Below the pieces are notes generated by a model. That model was not told the origin of the DNA and did not search any database. It was given only the letters and a program-made list of their open reading frames with translations. The translations under genes were made by a program, and so were the position numbers. Shown in pieces: positions 15,940 to 25,018 of a stretch of DNA of 64,000 nt (positions are counted from its first letter, which is position 1; every line of letters begins with the position of its first letter). The stretch comes from an uncultured Bacteroidales bacterium (GTDB taxonomy: Bacteria > Bacteroidota > Bacteroidia > Bacteroidales > F082), in assembly GCA_900317155.1 (NCBI GenBank), contig ONFO01000011.1, positions 1 through 64,000 on the forward strand, given 5' to 3'.

Positions 15940-15947
15940 TATTTTTG
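15940..15947 (+). promoter_or_regulatory. -7 promoter box upstream of tpiA
   Basis: TATTTTTG fits TAnnTTTG. A TTG lies 16 bases upstream (15921-15923), shorter than ideal. The leader to the tpiA ATG would be about 70 bases, long for this window. Confidence 0.5.
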
Positions 15948-16025
15948 TAATTTTATAAGCTAAACACTTTTAGATGTTTTGAATATTTAAATCATAGAAT
16001 ATTAAATCTTTAAATTGAAAATATC

Positions 16026-16805
16026 ATGAGAAGTAAAATCGTAGCAGGAAACTGGAAAATGAACCTCTCTTTTGATGAGGCCGAAACTTTGGTCGATGAT
16101 ATCCTTGACCGCCTTGATGAACAGGACGAACTGAATTGCGAAATCATTATTTGTCCTCCATTCCCTTATCTTGAAATGCTGACAGATTATGAGTTTGACG
16201 AGCAGCGTTTTAACGTGGGTGCACAGAATTGCAGTGCCTACGACAAAGGTGCATACACGGGCGAGGTGTCGGCCAAAATGCTGAAGTCCATTGATGTGGA
16301 CTATTGCATCATTGGTCATAGTGAAAGAAGAAAATACTTCGGCGAGACCAACGAAATACTTGCCGAGAAGATTAACCGTTTAATAGAAAACAACATGTCA
16401 CCTATCTATTGCGTTGGAGAGGTGCTTGAGGAGCGTGAAGCAGGCCGTCATTTCGAGGTCGTCAAAGAACAACTGGAAAAAGGCTTGTTCCATTTGGATG
16501 GCGATGCCATCTATGACACCATCATCGCTTACGAACCTGTCTGGGCCATCGGTACGGGCAAGACAGCTACGCCCGAACAGGCTCAGGAGATGCATGCCTA
16601 CATTCGTTCATTGATTAAGGAACACTACGATGAAGCCACAGCTGATGATATTCGTATCTTATATGGCGGAAGTTGTAATGCCAAGAATGCGACAGAACTG
16701 TTCTCGCAGCCTGATGTTGACGGTGGCCTCATCGGTGGCGCCTCGCTGAAAGCTGAGGACTTTGTCTCCATTTGCTATCAGGCCTCACACATCGGCGAAG
16801 AGTGA
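16026..16805 (+). CDS. tpiA: Triosephosphate isomerase
   Basis: A 259-residue TIM-barrel enzyme interconverting dihydroxyacetone phosphate and glyceraldehyde 3-phosphate in glycolysis. K11 (AGNWKMN), the catalytic His near 97 (IIGHSERRKYFGE) and catalytic Glu near 170 (AYEPVWAIGTGKTATPEQAQ) are all present, as is the phosphate-binding ILYGGSCNAKNA and GLIGGASL. Its stop codon shares a base with the prmA start (TGATG), so the two are coupled. Confidence 0.97.
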   Translation: MRSKIVAGNWKMNLSFDEAETLVDDILDRLDEQDELNCEIIICPPFPYLEMLTDYEFDEQRFNVGAQNCSAYDKGAYTGEVSAKMLKSIDVDYCIIGHSERRKYFGETNEILAEKINRLIENNMSPIYCVGEVLEEREAGRHFEVVKEQLEKGLFHLDGDAIYDTIIAYEPVWAIGTGKTATPEQAQEMHAYIRSLIKEHYDEATADDIRILYGGSCNAKNATELFSQPDVDGGLIGGASLKAEDFVSICYQASHIGEE

Positions 16806-17632
16806 TGAAGACCTTAGAATACACATTCACTGCACCGTCGTCAGATATTCAGCATGACATGCTTACCACCATGCTTGCTGAAATAGGCTTCGACTCTTTC
16901 ATGGATGAAGACTATACCTTGAGAGCTTATTGTTCGGCAGATTGCCGAGACGACGGCGCAGTTGAGAACGTATTGCTTGATCCAGCTTTTGCAGACATCC
17001 GTTTGCTGAAAGTGGAGGAGATGCCCGACAAGGACTGGAATGAACTTTGGGAGGCTTCCTATCAGCCTGTAGTGGTCAACAAACGTTGTCGAGTGCGTGC
17101 ACCTTTTCATGAAGCAGATCCCAGCTTTGAGTTCGATTTGGTCATCGAGCCAAAGATGTCTTTTGGCACAGCCAACCATGAAACGACAGCTCAAATCATT
17201 CAGCTTATGCTTGAGACTGATTTCCGAGGGAAAAGGGTGCTTGATATGGGAAGCGGAACTGCAGTTTTAGCGATTTTGGCTAAAAAATTGGGCGCAGCAC
17301 GAACGGTAGCCATCGACAATGACGAGTGGGCTTATCGCAATGCTTTCACCAACTGTGAGTTGAATGGTATTTCCGATATCAAGATTGTGTTGGGTGATGC
17401 CTTGGCCATCAAGGGACAGTTTGATGTGGTGTTGGCCAATATCAATCGTAACATCTTGCTTCGTGATATGCATTATTATGTGGAGGCCATGAGTTCTAAT
17501 GCACACATTTTCTTCAGTGGGTTTTACACTGAGGATTTGCCAAGCATACAAGTGGAGGCCGAGCGTTTGGGGTTGCATTACAACCGTTTTTTGAGCCGCA
17601 ACAATTGGGTGGCTGCCGAATTTTTTAAGTGA
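16805..17632 (+). CDS. prmA: Ribosomal protein L11 methyltransferase
   Basis: A 275-residue SAM-dependent enzyme that methylates ribosomal protein L11. The SAM-binding motif I is LDMGSGTAVLAILAKKLGA (near 145-163), followed by VAIDNDEWAYRNA and LANINRNILL, the family's post-motif segment. The N-terminal L11-recognition domain is short but present. The upstream open frame (from 16772) overlaps tpiA; I choose the ATG at 16805 because it yields the family's N-terminus (MKTLEYTFTA) and the TGATG coupling. It overlaps the frame of the next gene only if that gene's unlikely upstream GTG is used. Confidence 0.92.
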   Translation: MKTLEYTFTAPSSDIQHDMLTTMLAEIGFDSFMDEDYTLRAYCSADCRDDGAVENVLLDPAFADIRLLKVEEMPDKDWNELWEASYQPVVVNKRCRVRAPFHEADPSFEFDLVIEPKMSFGTANHETTAQIIQLMLETDFRGKRVLDMGSGTAVLAILAKKLGAARTVAIDNDEWAYRNAFTNCELNGISDIKIVLGDALAIKGQFDVVLANINRNILLRDMHYYVEAMSSNAHIFFSGFYTEDLPSIQVEAERLGLHYNRFLSRNNWVAAEFFK

Positions 17633-17655
17633 TTGAAATCAAGTACTTTGACGAT

Positions 17656-20600
17656 ATGAAAAGAAATATTTTTGTTACAGTTTTATTGCTATTCTTGGGT
17701 TTGGGTTGCGCCTGTGCGCAAGGCTTCTTTCCAACGGAGAAGGATGCTTTCTATAACCAACTTGCTACTTATTTGGGCTCGTCCACTTCGAAGCAAGACC
17801 GTGAAGAGGCTGCGACCATCATGCAAGGTTTCCAAGGAGTATGGGAAAGCTATTACAGCAACGCTGAAGCCAACACAATCATTCAACTTTGTGAACGGCT
17901 TCATTCAAAGAGTGGCAGTAAGGCTTATGCAAATATATTTCATTTCGTAGAAGTACTACAATGCATCCCGACAGCCAATCTCTCACATAAGGATGTGAAT
18001 AACTGGATTGTCTACACCGATGCCAAGGTACAGAAGTCGATGAACGGGGTAGACAAGTATTTGGTTTCCTGTAGGGATCTTTTCGTCGACAAAGTGTTGT
18101 CGGCCAAAGGCAACTCCAAATGGCTTTTACGTGATGCGCTTTGGGGCTTCCCGTCAAATGAGCATTTCGAGTTGACCATCGATGGCACGTTGGTGCTGGC
18201 TTCGCAGAAAGATGAATCGGTTCTCAAAGATACCAAGGGTGTTTATTATCAAGAAGATAACCGTTGGGAAGGGATTGGTGGTAGAGCTGACTGGTCGCGC
18301 TTCGGCGTTTCTCCCGAAAAGGTATTTGTTACTTTACCTGATTTCTATGTTTTGGACTTGAACCGTTCGGAGTATGCTATCGACTCGGTGGTTTTTCATG
18401 AGCGTCAGCATTTTGATCAGGATATTCTCTGCCGTTTTGAGGACAAGGTATTGGTGAATGCACCCAATGAAAAAACCATGTATCCTCGTGTTAGGTCTTA
18501 TCGTTCTGATTATGAGATTGCTGATTTGATGAGAAATATTGACTTTGAAGGCGGTATTGGAATGATGGGTAATCAAGTGGACGTGTTTGGCGGTGTGAAT
18601 AACAAGGCAGTGTTTCATTTTAGGCAAGGGGGCAGAGAAGTGATTAGGATGGAGGCTCCACGTTTTGTGATGTCGATGGACGAACAGTTGGTTTCAGACC
18701 ATGTGGCAATGCGTCTTTATCTCATTGACTCCGTGGGTACCGAAATGGATTCCCTCTATCATAACGACTTGGGCTTTCATTATGACAATAAGACCAGAAA
18801 GTTAATGGTCTACCGTTCCGAAAAGGACTTTGGTGACGGACCTTTCCACGATTATTTCCATGGGTTAGACATCTTTTTGGAGGCTATGTATTGGGATATT
18901 GACGACAATCAGGTAGATTTTAGGAGGATGGAAGGCGTCAACCCAACGAGCGAGGGAGATGTGGTGTCGGTGAATTATTTTCGTCATGATGATTTCAAAC
19001 GTCTGCAAGGTCTCGATGGCGCTCATCCCATGATACGCATTGAGAAATTCCTGAAAGGTTTCGATAATGTTGACCGACAGGTGCGGTTTGCGGTTGGTGA
19101 TTTGGCCACATATTTGGGCTATCCCATTGAGCAGGTGATTTCTCTCATGCTCAAATTGCAGGCAGAGGGTTATGTTGAGTATGAGTCGGACACAAAATGG
19201 GCGACGGCATTGCCTCGCTTTTTCGATGTGCTTGATTCTTATCGTGAAGTCATTGATTACGATGTCATCAAGTTGCATACATTGACGAAGAACCGCCAAC
19301 CCAATGTTCGTCTTGACTTGTATACCAATGACTTGTTGGTGTATGGCATTACGAGTCAGATTGACGGTTTTGAAGGTTCGGCCATATCTTTAAGCGATCG
19401 AAAGCGCGTGGTCATCGTGCCAGATTTTGGTCGTGTCGTTTTTAAGAAAAAGCAGAACTTCGAGTTTTCAGGCGGTATCCTTGCAGGGATGTTTGAGTTC
19501 TTTACTAAGGACAGCCAATTCAATTATCAGGACTTCACCATCAAGATGAATAAGATTGATTCGCTGCGCTTTTATGCCCGCTACGACAATCATGTCATTC
19601 CTGTTGACGGCACTCTTGAAAAACTTCAGGGTAGGTTGGAAATCGACCACGGAGACAATAAATCAAGTCGTTACGAAACCCCTGAATATCCCATCTTCCA
19701 CAGTGAGGCTGAGGGATTTAAGTTTTACAGGAAAATCAATGGTGGCGTGTTCAACCCAGGAAGTGTTGACTCTGTGATGACAGCAGACGATTTGGAAGGA
19801 AAGTTCTATTACAGCCTTTATCCTTTTGTCGTCGACAGCCTGAATGACCTCTCTATGAAAAAGGTTCGCTTCGAAGGTGAGCTGGTTTCTGGCGGCATCA
19901 TGCCAGATATTGTCCAGCCCTTGGTTGTCATGGATGACTATTCATTGGGCTTTGTCCACAAAATCGGGGAAAACGAAACGGCTTCTTATCCTGTTTATGG
20001 CGACTTGGGCCGATATCACAATAAAGTTTTCCTCTCTTCAAGCGGATTCTTCGGTGAAGGGACACTTGATTATCAGACGGCTGTGTTTAATTCGGATCAG
20101 TTCGTGTTTTATCTAGACTCAGTCACCGCCATCACAAATCAGTTTAATATGGTGCCTCGCGAAGATGGAACTGGCTTCCCCGTGGCCTCGGCTGATGCGT
20201 TGCGGTTGAAGTGGGACATCCTTAAGCTTGAATTGACCACTGAAACAATCGGCAAACCCATTTGCATGTATGGTGACACGTATTTTTCAGGTAAAACCAT
20301 TCTTACACCTGATGGTTATGCGGCTGACGGAAAGTTGCGCTTCGGTCTGACTGAGTTTGATTCCGACCATTTTGCCTTGGATGCCAGAACCTTTGTGGCT
20401 GATTCGGCCAACTTCCTCCTTTATTCCGCCGACACAGCCAATATTGCTTTCACCGCTACCAACTACCGGGCTAATGTCGACTTCGATGCGCAAAAAGTTC
20501 AATACGATTATCTCAATCAGAATAGTAATTTGGACTTTCCTATGAATCAGTATATCTGCTCATTGAAAGAAGCGGAATGGGATATGGCCACCAACAGTCT

Positions 20601-22326
20601 ACATCTTCATAATCCCGTGGAGAGTTTTGGAGAGTATGCCTCAGCGACGACGCGTGAGGAATTGTTGGCGATACATAACAATGCATCTAAGTTTATCTCG
20701 CTTGTTCCAGAACAAGACTCGCTGCAATTCTACAGCATGAGTGCAGATTATGACATGACTAACTATGTGATTCATGCTCATGACGTGAAAATCATTCGTG
20801 TGGCCGATGCTGCCGTGTTCCCCTACATGCACGACATAGACATCAATGCAGATTCGAAACTTGAACCAGTGAATGGCGACTTGCTGGCCGACACCCTGAA
20901 TGGTTTTCATTTATATAAAAATGCTGTTGTGAATATCCATAGCAGAAACTATTACAATGCCCAAGGTGTTTGGGATTACGTCAATTCAGAGGGCAGCAGC
21001 ACACCAATTCAAATGGATACCATCGTTCCTTTGGATGGAATTACCCACGGCTATGCGCATATTGCTGACACATCGGAGTTTAAATTGAATACCCAGTTCG
21101 GTTTCCAAGGACGTTTGACCTTGAAAGCCACTGACGAGTTCGGTTATTATGATGGACACTTTGCGCTTCTGGCTTTTGAGGAGCCTGTAATTGTTAAGGT
21201 CCCTGATCCTGCCGAAGAGCCGACTGATACTACAAATATGGAAGAGCATCTTATCCTCGATGATTTCAACCCCATGGCAGGTCTTGAAGAGAGGATGCAA
21301 GATTCCATCGCTGCTTTGAACCATTGGTTCGTCTCGTCCACTACGATTGATCCTGCTTCAATCCGCATCCCAGTTGATATTGATAGAATTCGTGAGGAAG
21401 ATTCGCGAATGACGAACGGCTTCTATTATGAATTAGCCATCGACGGTGGCTATTTCGGCTCGTTCCTCACACCTAAAGAGGGAAGGAAGGAACTCGATGA
21501 TACTGCACCTGCAAATGGAATGTTGTGGTTTGATGCCGACAGCATGCGTTTTGTGGTGACTGACGAAACCCAGTATGATTCCTATGTTGACTTGAATTCG
21601 CGAGGTGTCGTTAGCGGTGAAGGCAGCTTTGATTTAGGCCTTGACACGCCTTTGGCCAAGTTTGTTGTGCATGGAAAATACACCCAATATCCCAATGACA
21701 GTCTGACGCTTGAGGGTCTCAATGTTTTCAACGTTCCAGTTTTTGATGACAAGGCCTTGGAAGCCATGGCTGAGGTGTTTGCCAATATTGATGGCGCATC
21801 CATCGATTTGACAGAGACACAATATTTGCATTACTACCGTTCAGAAAACGATGAAGAGAAGACGGAAGAACGGCAGAAAGCCATTGAGCTTGAAGGCTAT
21901 CCTCAAATGGAATCGTCAGATTTTTATGCCAATACTATCGTGATTCCCGACCTGAAGATGGTTTGGAACGAAAAGCTTCATGCTTTCGTTTCGGTGGGAA
22001 AGATTGGGTTGGGTAACTTTGGCAATCACATTGTGAACAAATATGTTGACGGATGCGTGGTCTTTGACCGTCGTTTGGGCAATATCACCTATTTCTTCCA
22101 AAACGACATGTTCCAGACCTATATTAATTATAATAGCGGCGACGGACAATTCCAAGTTCATTGTACTTTTTCCGACATCAACCAACGGCTTTCCGACACG
22201 AAGGAGAAATACCGCACCAGGACTAAGGATGACAAGCGTTTCCAATATGTGGCGGTACCATACGAATCGATGCTCGACTTTCTCAACCGCCTGAAATATG
22301 CTGGGCTGAGTTTTGGAGGATTCTAA
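17656..22326 (+). CDS. Very large exported beta-rich protein of unknown function
   Basis: A 1,556-residue protein starting at the ATG at 17656 (MKRNIFVTVLLLFLGLGCAC, cleavage probably after CAQ). An upstream GTG at 17629 would add 9 residues ahead of the signal and is unlikely. No known domain is recognised. Near 460-520 there is a helical, winged-helix-like stretch (VGDLATYLGYPIEQVISLML). Much of the rest consists of repeating beta patterns in which short FxxDSxxFxxY segments alternate with hydrophobic strands (near 820-1010 DSDHFALDARTFVADSANFL, and near 1310-1400). That pattern suggests an extended beta-solenoid or AsmA/OstA-like periplasmic scaffold, but this is only inference. It has no T9SS or lipoprotein tail and ends at FGGF. 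It follows prmA by 23 bases and may be cotranscribed. Confidence 0.85.
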   Translation: MKRNIFVTVLLLFLGLGCACAQGFFPTEKDAFYNQLATYLGSSTSKQDREEAATIMQGFQGVWESYYSNAEANTIIQLCERLHSKSGSKAYANIFHFVEVLQCIPTANLSHKDVNNWIVYTDAKVQKSMNGVDKYLVSCRDLFVDKVLSAKGNSKWLLRDALWGFPSNEHFELTIDGTLVLASQKDESVLKDTKGVYYQEDNRWEGIGGRADWSRFGVSPEKVFVTLPDFYVLDLNRSEYAIDSVVFHERQHFDQDILCRFEDKVLVNAPNEKTMYPRVRSYRSDYEIADLMRNIDFEGGIGMMGNQVDVFGGVNNKAVFHFRQGGREVIRMEAPRFVMSMDEQLVSDHVAMRLYLIDSVGTEMDSLYHNDLGFHYDNKTRKLMVYRSEKDFGDGPFHDYFHGLDIFLEAMYWDIDDNQVDFRRMEGVNPTSEGDVVSVNYFRHDDFKRLQGLDGAHPMIRIEKFLKGFDNVDRQVRFAVGDLATYLGYPIEQVISLMLKLQAEGYVEYESDTKWATALPRFFDVLDSYREVIDYDVIKLHTLTKNRQPNVRLDLYTNDLLVYGITSQIDGFEGSAISLSDRKRVVIVPDFGRVVFKKKQNFEFSGGILAGMFEFFTKDSQFNYQDFTIKMNKIDSLRFYARYDNHVIPVDGTLEKLQGRLEIDHGDNKSSRYETPEYPIFHSEAEGFKFYRKINGGVFNPGSVDSVMTADDLEGKFYYSLYPFVVDSLNDLSMKKVRFEGELVSGGIMPDIVQPLVVMDDYSLGFVHKIGENETASYPVYGDLGRYHNKVFLSSSGFFGEGTLDYQTAVFNSDQFVFYLDSVTAITNQFNMVPREDGTGFPVASADALRLKWDILKLELTTETIGKPICMYGDTYFSGKTILTPDGYAADGKLRFGLTEFDSDHFALDARTFVADSANFLLYSADTANIAFTATNYRANVDFDAQKVQYDYLNQNSNLDFPMNQYICSLKEAEWDMATNSLHLHNPVESFGEYASATTREELLAIHNNASKFISLVPEQDSLQFYSMSADYDMTNYVIHAHDVKIIRVADAAVFPYMHDIDINADSKLEPVNGDLLADTLNGFHLYKNAVVNIHSRNYYNAQGVWDYVNSEGSSTPIQMDTIVPLDGITHGYAHIADTSEFKLNTQFGFQGRLTLKATDEFGYYDGHFALLAFEEPVIVKVPDPAEEPTDTTNMEEHLILDDFNPMAGLEERMQDSIAALNHWFVSSTTIDPASIRIPVDIDRIREEDSRMTNGFYYELAIDGGYFGSFLTPKEGRKELDDTAPANGMLWFDADSMRFVVTDETQYDSYVDLNSRGVVSGEGSFDLGLDTPLAKFVVHGKYTQYPNDSLTLEGLNVFNVPVFDDKALEAMAEVFANIDGASIDLTETQYLHYYRSENDEEKTEERQKAIELEGYPQMESSDFYANTIVIPDLKMVWNEKLHAFVSVGKIGLGNFGNHIVNKYVDGCVVFDRRLGNITYFFQNDMFQTYINYNSGDGQFQVHCTFSDINQRLSDTKEKYRTRTKDDKRFQYVAVPYESMLDFLNRLKYAGLSFGGF

Positions 22327-22421
22327 TAAATGAGATTTTTTTTCGATAAAAAGCCCTTCATGTTTCAATTATTTGTACTTTTACAACTTCAAATTTGAAA
22401 GAAATAAAAACCTATATTGCG

Positions 22422-23546
22422 ATGAAATTCATAGTATCAAGCCTTAAACTATTGAAGAGCCTGCAAGCCTTGAGCGGTGTTATCGGCTCAAAGAACACAT
22501 TGCCAATTTTGGATGATTTCCTGTTCCATTTGGATGAGGACCAACTGAAGATTACTTCGTCTGACCTTGACGTGACCATGACGGTCAGTCTTGTTCCCGA
22601 CATGGTGGAAGGCACGGGAGAGGTGACCATTCCCGCGCGCCTTTTGTTGGAAATCATGAAAAACTTCCCCGATGTACCCATTACGGTTTCGGTTGATAAC
22701 AACACTTTGGCGGTGGAGCTGATTGCAGGAGAAGGTCGGTATAAACTGGCGGGCCACAAGAGCGATGAGTTCCCGCAACTTCCTGCGATGGCGGATACTT
22801 CAGTTTGGGAAATTCCTGCCGATGTGCTTGCTAAGGGCTTCGAAAAGACCGTCTTTGCCACGGGAATGGATGAAATTCGTCCTATTATGTCAGGCGTGTT
22901 GATGGAAATGACAGAGAACTACCTGACTTTTGTGGCTACTGACGCCCATAAGTTGGTACGCTACAGAAGGATGGATGTCAAGTCGGAAAATGTGGCTTCG
23001 TTCATTATGCCTAAGAAACCCATCAACCAGCTGAAAAACATTCTTGCCACATTGGCCGACGAACCAGTGCGCGTGGAGTTTAACAAGACGAATGCCTCTT
23101 TCGTTTTTGGAGACTATATGTTGATTTGCCGTCTCATCGAAGGCCGCTATCCCAACTATGAGGCTGTCATCCCGAAGCAGAATCCAAACCAGCTGACTAT
23201 TGATCGTCAAACCTTCCTTGCGGCTATCCGCCGTGTGGCCGTGTTCTCCAGCAAAGCCACACACCAGGTGCGTTTCCGTATTACGGGACAGGAAATCATG
23301 CTGACTGCAGAGGATATTGACTTTTACAACGAGGCCAAGGAACGTCTCGCTTGCAGTTACACTGGCGATGATATGGAAATTGGGTTCAATTCACGCTTCT
23401 TCCAAGAAATGCTTGGCAATTTCGATTCAGAGGAAGTGAAATTGGAGATGTCGGCTCCCAACCGTGCGGGTATCCTAACTCCTGTGGGCAACGAAAACGA
23501 GGCCGAAGACCTGCTCATGCTGCTCATGCCAGTCATGCTCAATTAA
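22422..23546 (+). CDS. dnaN: DNA polymerase III beta sliding clamp
   Basis: A 374-residue clamp that encircles DNA and tethers the replicative polymerase. Its three similar domains are visible: MKFIVSSLKLLKSLQALSGV at the start, MDEIRPIMSGVLMEM with FVATDAHKLVRYRR in the middle, and the C-terminus ending LLMLLMPVMLN, the typical clamp tail. I place the start at the ATG at 22422; the frame is open for nine more codons. It has a 95-base gap from the previous gene and a bidirectional terminator after it. dnaN is not next to dnaA or recF here. Confidence 0.96.
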   Translation: MKFIVSSLKLLKSLQALSGVIGSKNTLPILDDFLFHLDEDQLKITSSDLDVTMTVSLVPDMVEGTGEVTIPARLLLEIMKNFPDVPITVSVDNNTLAVELIAGEGRYKLAGHKSDEFPQLPAMADTSVWEIPADVLAKGFEKTVFATGMDEIRPIMSGVLMEMTENYLTFVATDAHKLVRYRRMDVKSENVASFIMPKKPINQLKNILATLADEPVRVEFNKTNASFVFGDYMLICRLIEGRYPNYEAVIPKQNPNQLTIDRQTFLAAIRRVAVFSSKATHQVRFRITGQEIMLTAEDIDFYNEAKERLACSYTGDDMEIGFNSRFFQEMLGNFDSEEVKLEMSAPNRAGILTPVGNENEAEDLLMLLMPVMLN

Positions 23547-23570
23547 GTCAAGAATTAGAGAAACGGCTAA

Positions 23571-23617
23571 GTCGGATTTGCAATCTGACTGGTTCGAAAT
23601 GGGGATTTGCAATCCCC
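23571..23617. repeat. Two adjacent hairpins sharing a GATTTGCAATC core
   Basis: The first is GTCGGATTTGCAATCTGAC (23571-23589), 8-bp arms with one G-T pair around TGC. The second is GGGGATTTGCAATCCCC (23601-23617), perfect 7-bp arms around the same TGC. The core repeats but the flanks differ and are separately complementary. It lies between dnaN and its terminator. Confidence 0.8.
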
Positions 23618-23625
23618 TTAACAAC

Positions 23626-23655
23626 AAAGCCCGCCGAAGCAAATCAGCGGGCTTT
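23626..23655. terminator. Bidirectional terminator between dnaN and GH27 genes
   Basis: Perfect 9-bp stem AAAGCCCGC (23626-23634) / GCGGGCTTT (23647-23655) with a 12-base loop. It is followed by GTTTGTT rightward and by GTTGTT leftward, so it can serve both converging genes. Confidence 0.8.
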
Positions 23656-23677
23656 GTTTGTTGATGCTTTTTGGCAA

Positions 23678-24889
23678 TTATTTGACAGGCGTCAACCGCA
23701 CCATCAACACGCCATGAGAGGGAATGCTTGAAACAACATTCTTTGTTGTCGACTTGGCGATGGTCTTGTGTTGCCAAAGGTCGTACACACTGTAGCTGTC
23801 GCCCGTTTTGCGTAGCTCAGGGATGTCGTTCCAGTTGAAGTTGAGGCTCCATGCATCGTCACCGCGGTTGAAGAAGCAAACTGCCCATTCATCGTTGACT
23901 AATTGTTTCACCCAAATCTGGCGGTCGCCCATGGCGACGGAGAGATGGGCTTGGATGCCGAGCAGGTCTTGGTCGATGGCGATGACGTCCTTGTTGGTGA
24001 GGATGCGCTTGGTGTCGTCGCTCATGTTGTTGAGGTCGTTACCCGCCATCAGCGGGGCTGAAAACATGCACCACATGGAGAAGTGGCTTTGGTCTTCGAT
24101 GGCGTTCATGCCGCCATTGCCGACTTCGAGCATGTCAGGATCGTTCCAATGGCCTGGACCGTTGTAAGGGTAGAGGTCTTGCATCAAATCGATGATGTGT
24201 ACCATGCCGTGTCCGCCCCAATCGGCGCGACCTTCCCATGAGTTGATGATGTCGCCCGTGGCTCTCCAGAGGTGACCGATGCTTTGCGCCCATTCCCAAG
24301 GCTTCGTGCTGCCCCATTCGCAGATGCTGAACACAATGGGACGACCAGCCTCTTTTAAGGCTTCACGCATGATGGTGTACGCAGTCTTGGAGTTGGTCTC
24401 ACGGTTGTTGCAGAAGTCATATTTCAGGTAGTCAACGCCATTGCGGGCGTAATAGAGCGCATCTTGATATTCGTGTCCCATGCTGCCTGGACGACCAGCG
24501 CAGGTGTGGGTGCCAACGCAGGAATACAGCCCGAACTTCAGCCCTTTGGAGTGGATGTAGTCGGCCACATACTTCATGCCATGCGGGAAACGCTCAGGAT
24601 CGCACACGATGTTGCCATCGGCATCGCGGTCCACCTGCCAGCAGTCGTCCACAACGATGTACTCGTAGCCTGCCTCCTTCATGCCCGAAGCTACCATTGC
24701 ATCGGCAGCTTCCATCAGTAACTGTTCGCTGACGTTGCAACCGAATTTGTTCCAGCTGTTCCATCCCATGGGAGGGGTAGGGCACAAGGCTTCGAATTCC
24801 TCTTGCGTGAGGGGTTGTGGCTTGGTGTTCTGTGCCATGGCTGAAAAAGCCAATAACACCAAAGTGATTAAGGTAAGGGATTGTTTCAT
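23678..24889 (-). CDS. Secreted alpha-galactosidase, GH27
   Basis: A 403-residue glycoside hydrolase releasing terminal alpha-galactose. A signal peptide (LITLVLLAFSAMAQ, about 1-20) points to export. GH27 hallmarks: TPPMGWNSWNKFGCNVSE, EYIVVDDCWQ, GLKFGLYSCVGTHTC, nucleophile D158 in GVDYLKYDFCNN, acid/base D213 in WRATGDI, and GHWNDPDMLEVGN. A small C-terminal beta domain ends in VLMVRLTPVK. The start at 24889 (MKQSLTL) is chosen because it begins the signal peptide and lies after the promoter box at 24916. It is monocistronic, with no SusCD or other polysaccharide-utilisation genes nearby. Confidence 0.95.
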   Translation of the reverse strand: MKQSLTLITLVLLAFSAMAQNTKPQPLTQEEFEALCPTPPMGWNSWNKFGCNVSEQLLMEAADAMVASGMKEAGYEYIVVDDCWQVDRDADGNIVCDPERFPHGMKYVADYIHSKGLKFGLYSCVGTHTCAGRPGSMGHEYQDALYYARNGVDYLKYDFCNNRETNSKTAYTIMREALKEAGRPIVFSICEWGSTKPWEWAQSIGHLWRATGDIINSWEGRADWGGHGMVHIIDLMQDLYPYNGPGHWNDPDMLEVGNGGMNAIEDQSHFSMWCMFSAPLMAGNDLNNMSDDTKRILTNKDVIAIDQDLLGIQAHLSVAMGDRQIWVKQLVNDEWAVCFFNRGDDAWSLNFNWNDIPELRKTGDSYSVYDLWQHKTIAKSTTKNVVSSIPSHGVLMVRLTPVK

Positions 24890-24915
24890 AATGAAATGTG
24901 TTGAAAATGATGCCA

Positions 24916-24923
24916 CAAAGGTA
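24916..24923 (-). promoter_or_regulatory. -7 promoter box of the GH27 gene
   Basis: The minus strand reads TACCTTTG, 26 bases ahead of the GH27 ATG. No clear TTG is seen at 19-21 bases. Confidence 0.5.
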
Positions 24924-24954
24924 GAAAATAATCTGTGGTTGGAATGGTTTGTCG

Positions 24955-24993
24955 AAAAAAAAGTAGGACCGACAGGTGTGCTGTCAGTCCTAC
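24955..24993 (-). terminator. Terminator of the DUF6263-like gene
   Basis: A 13-bp stem with one mismatch (arms 24963-24975 and 24981-24993) and a 5-base loop, followed leftward by eight T residues (24962-24955). It is a classic intrinsic terminator 25 bases past the stop codon. Confidence 0.88.
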
Positions 24994-25018
24994 ATATTGA
25001 AATCCTTGGTTTCTTAAA

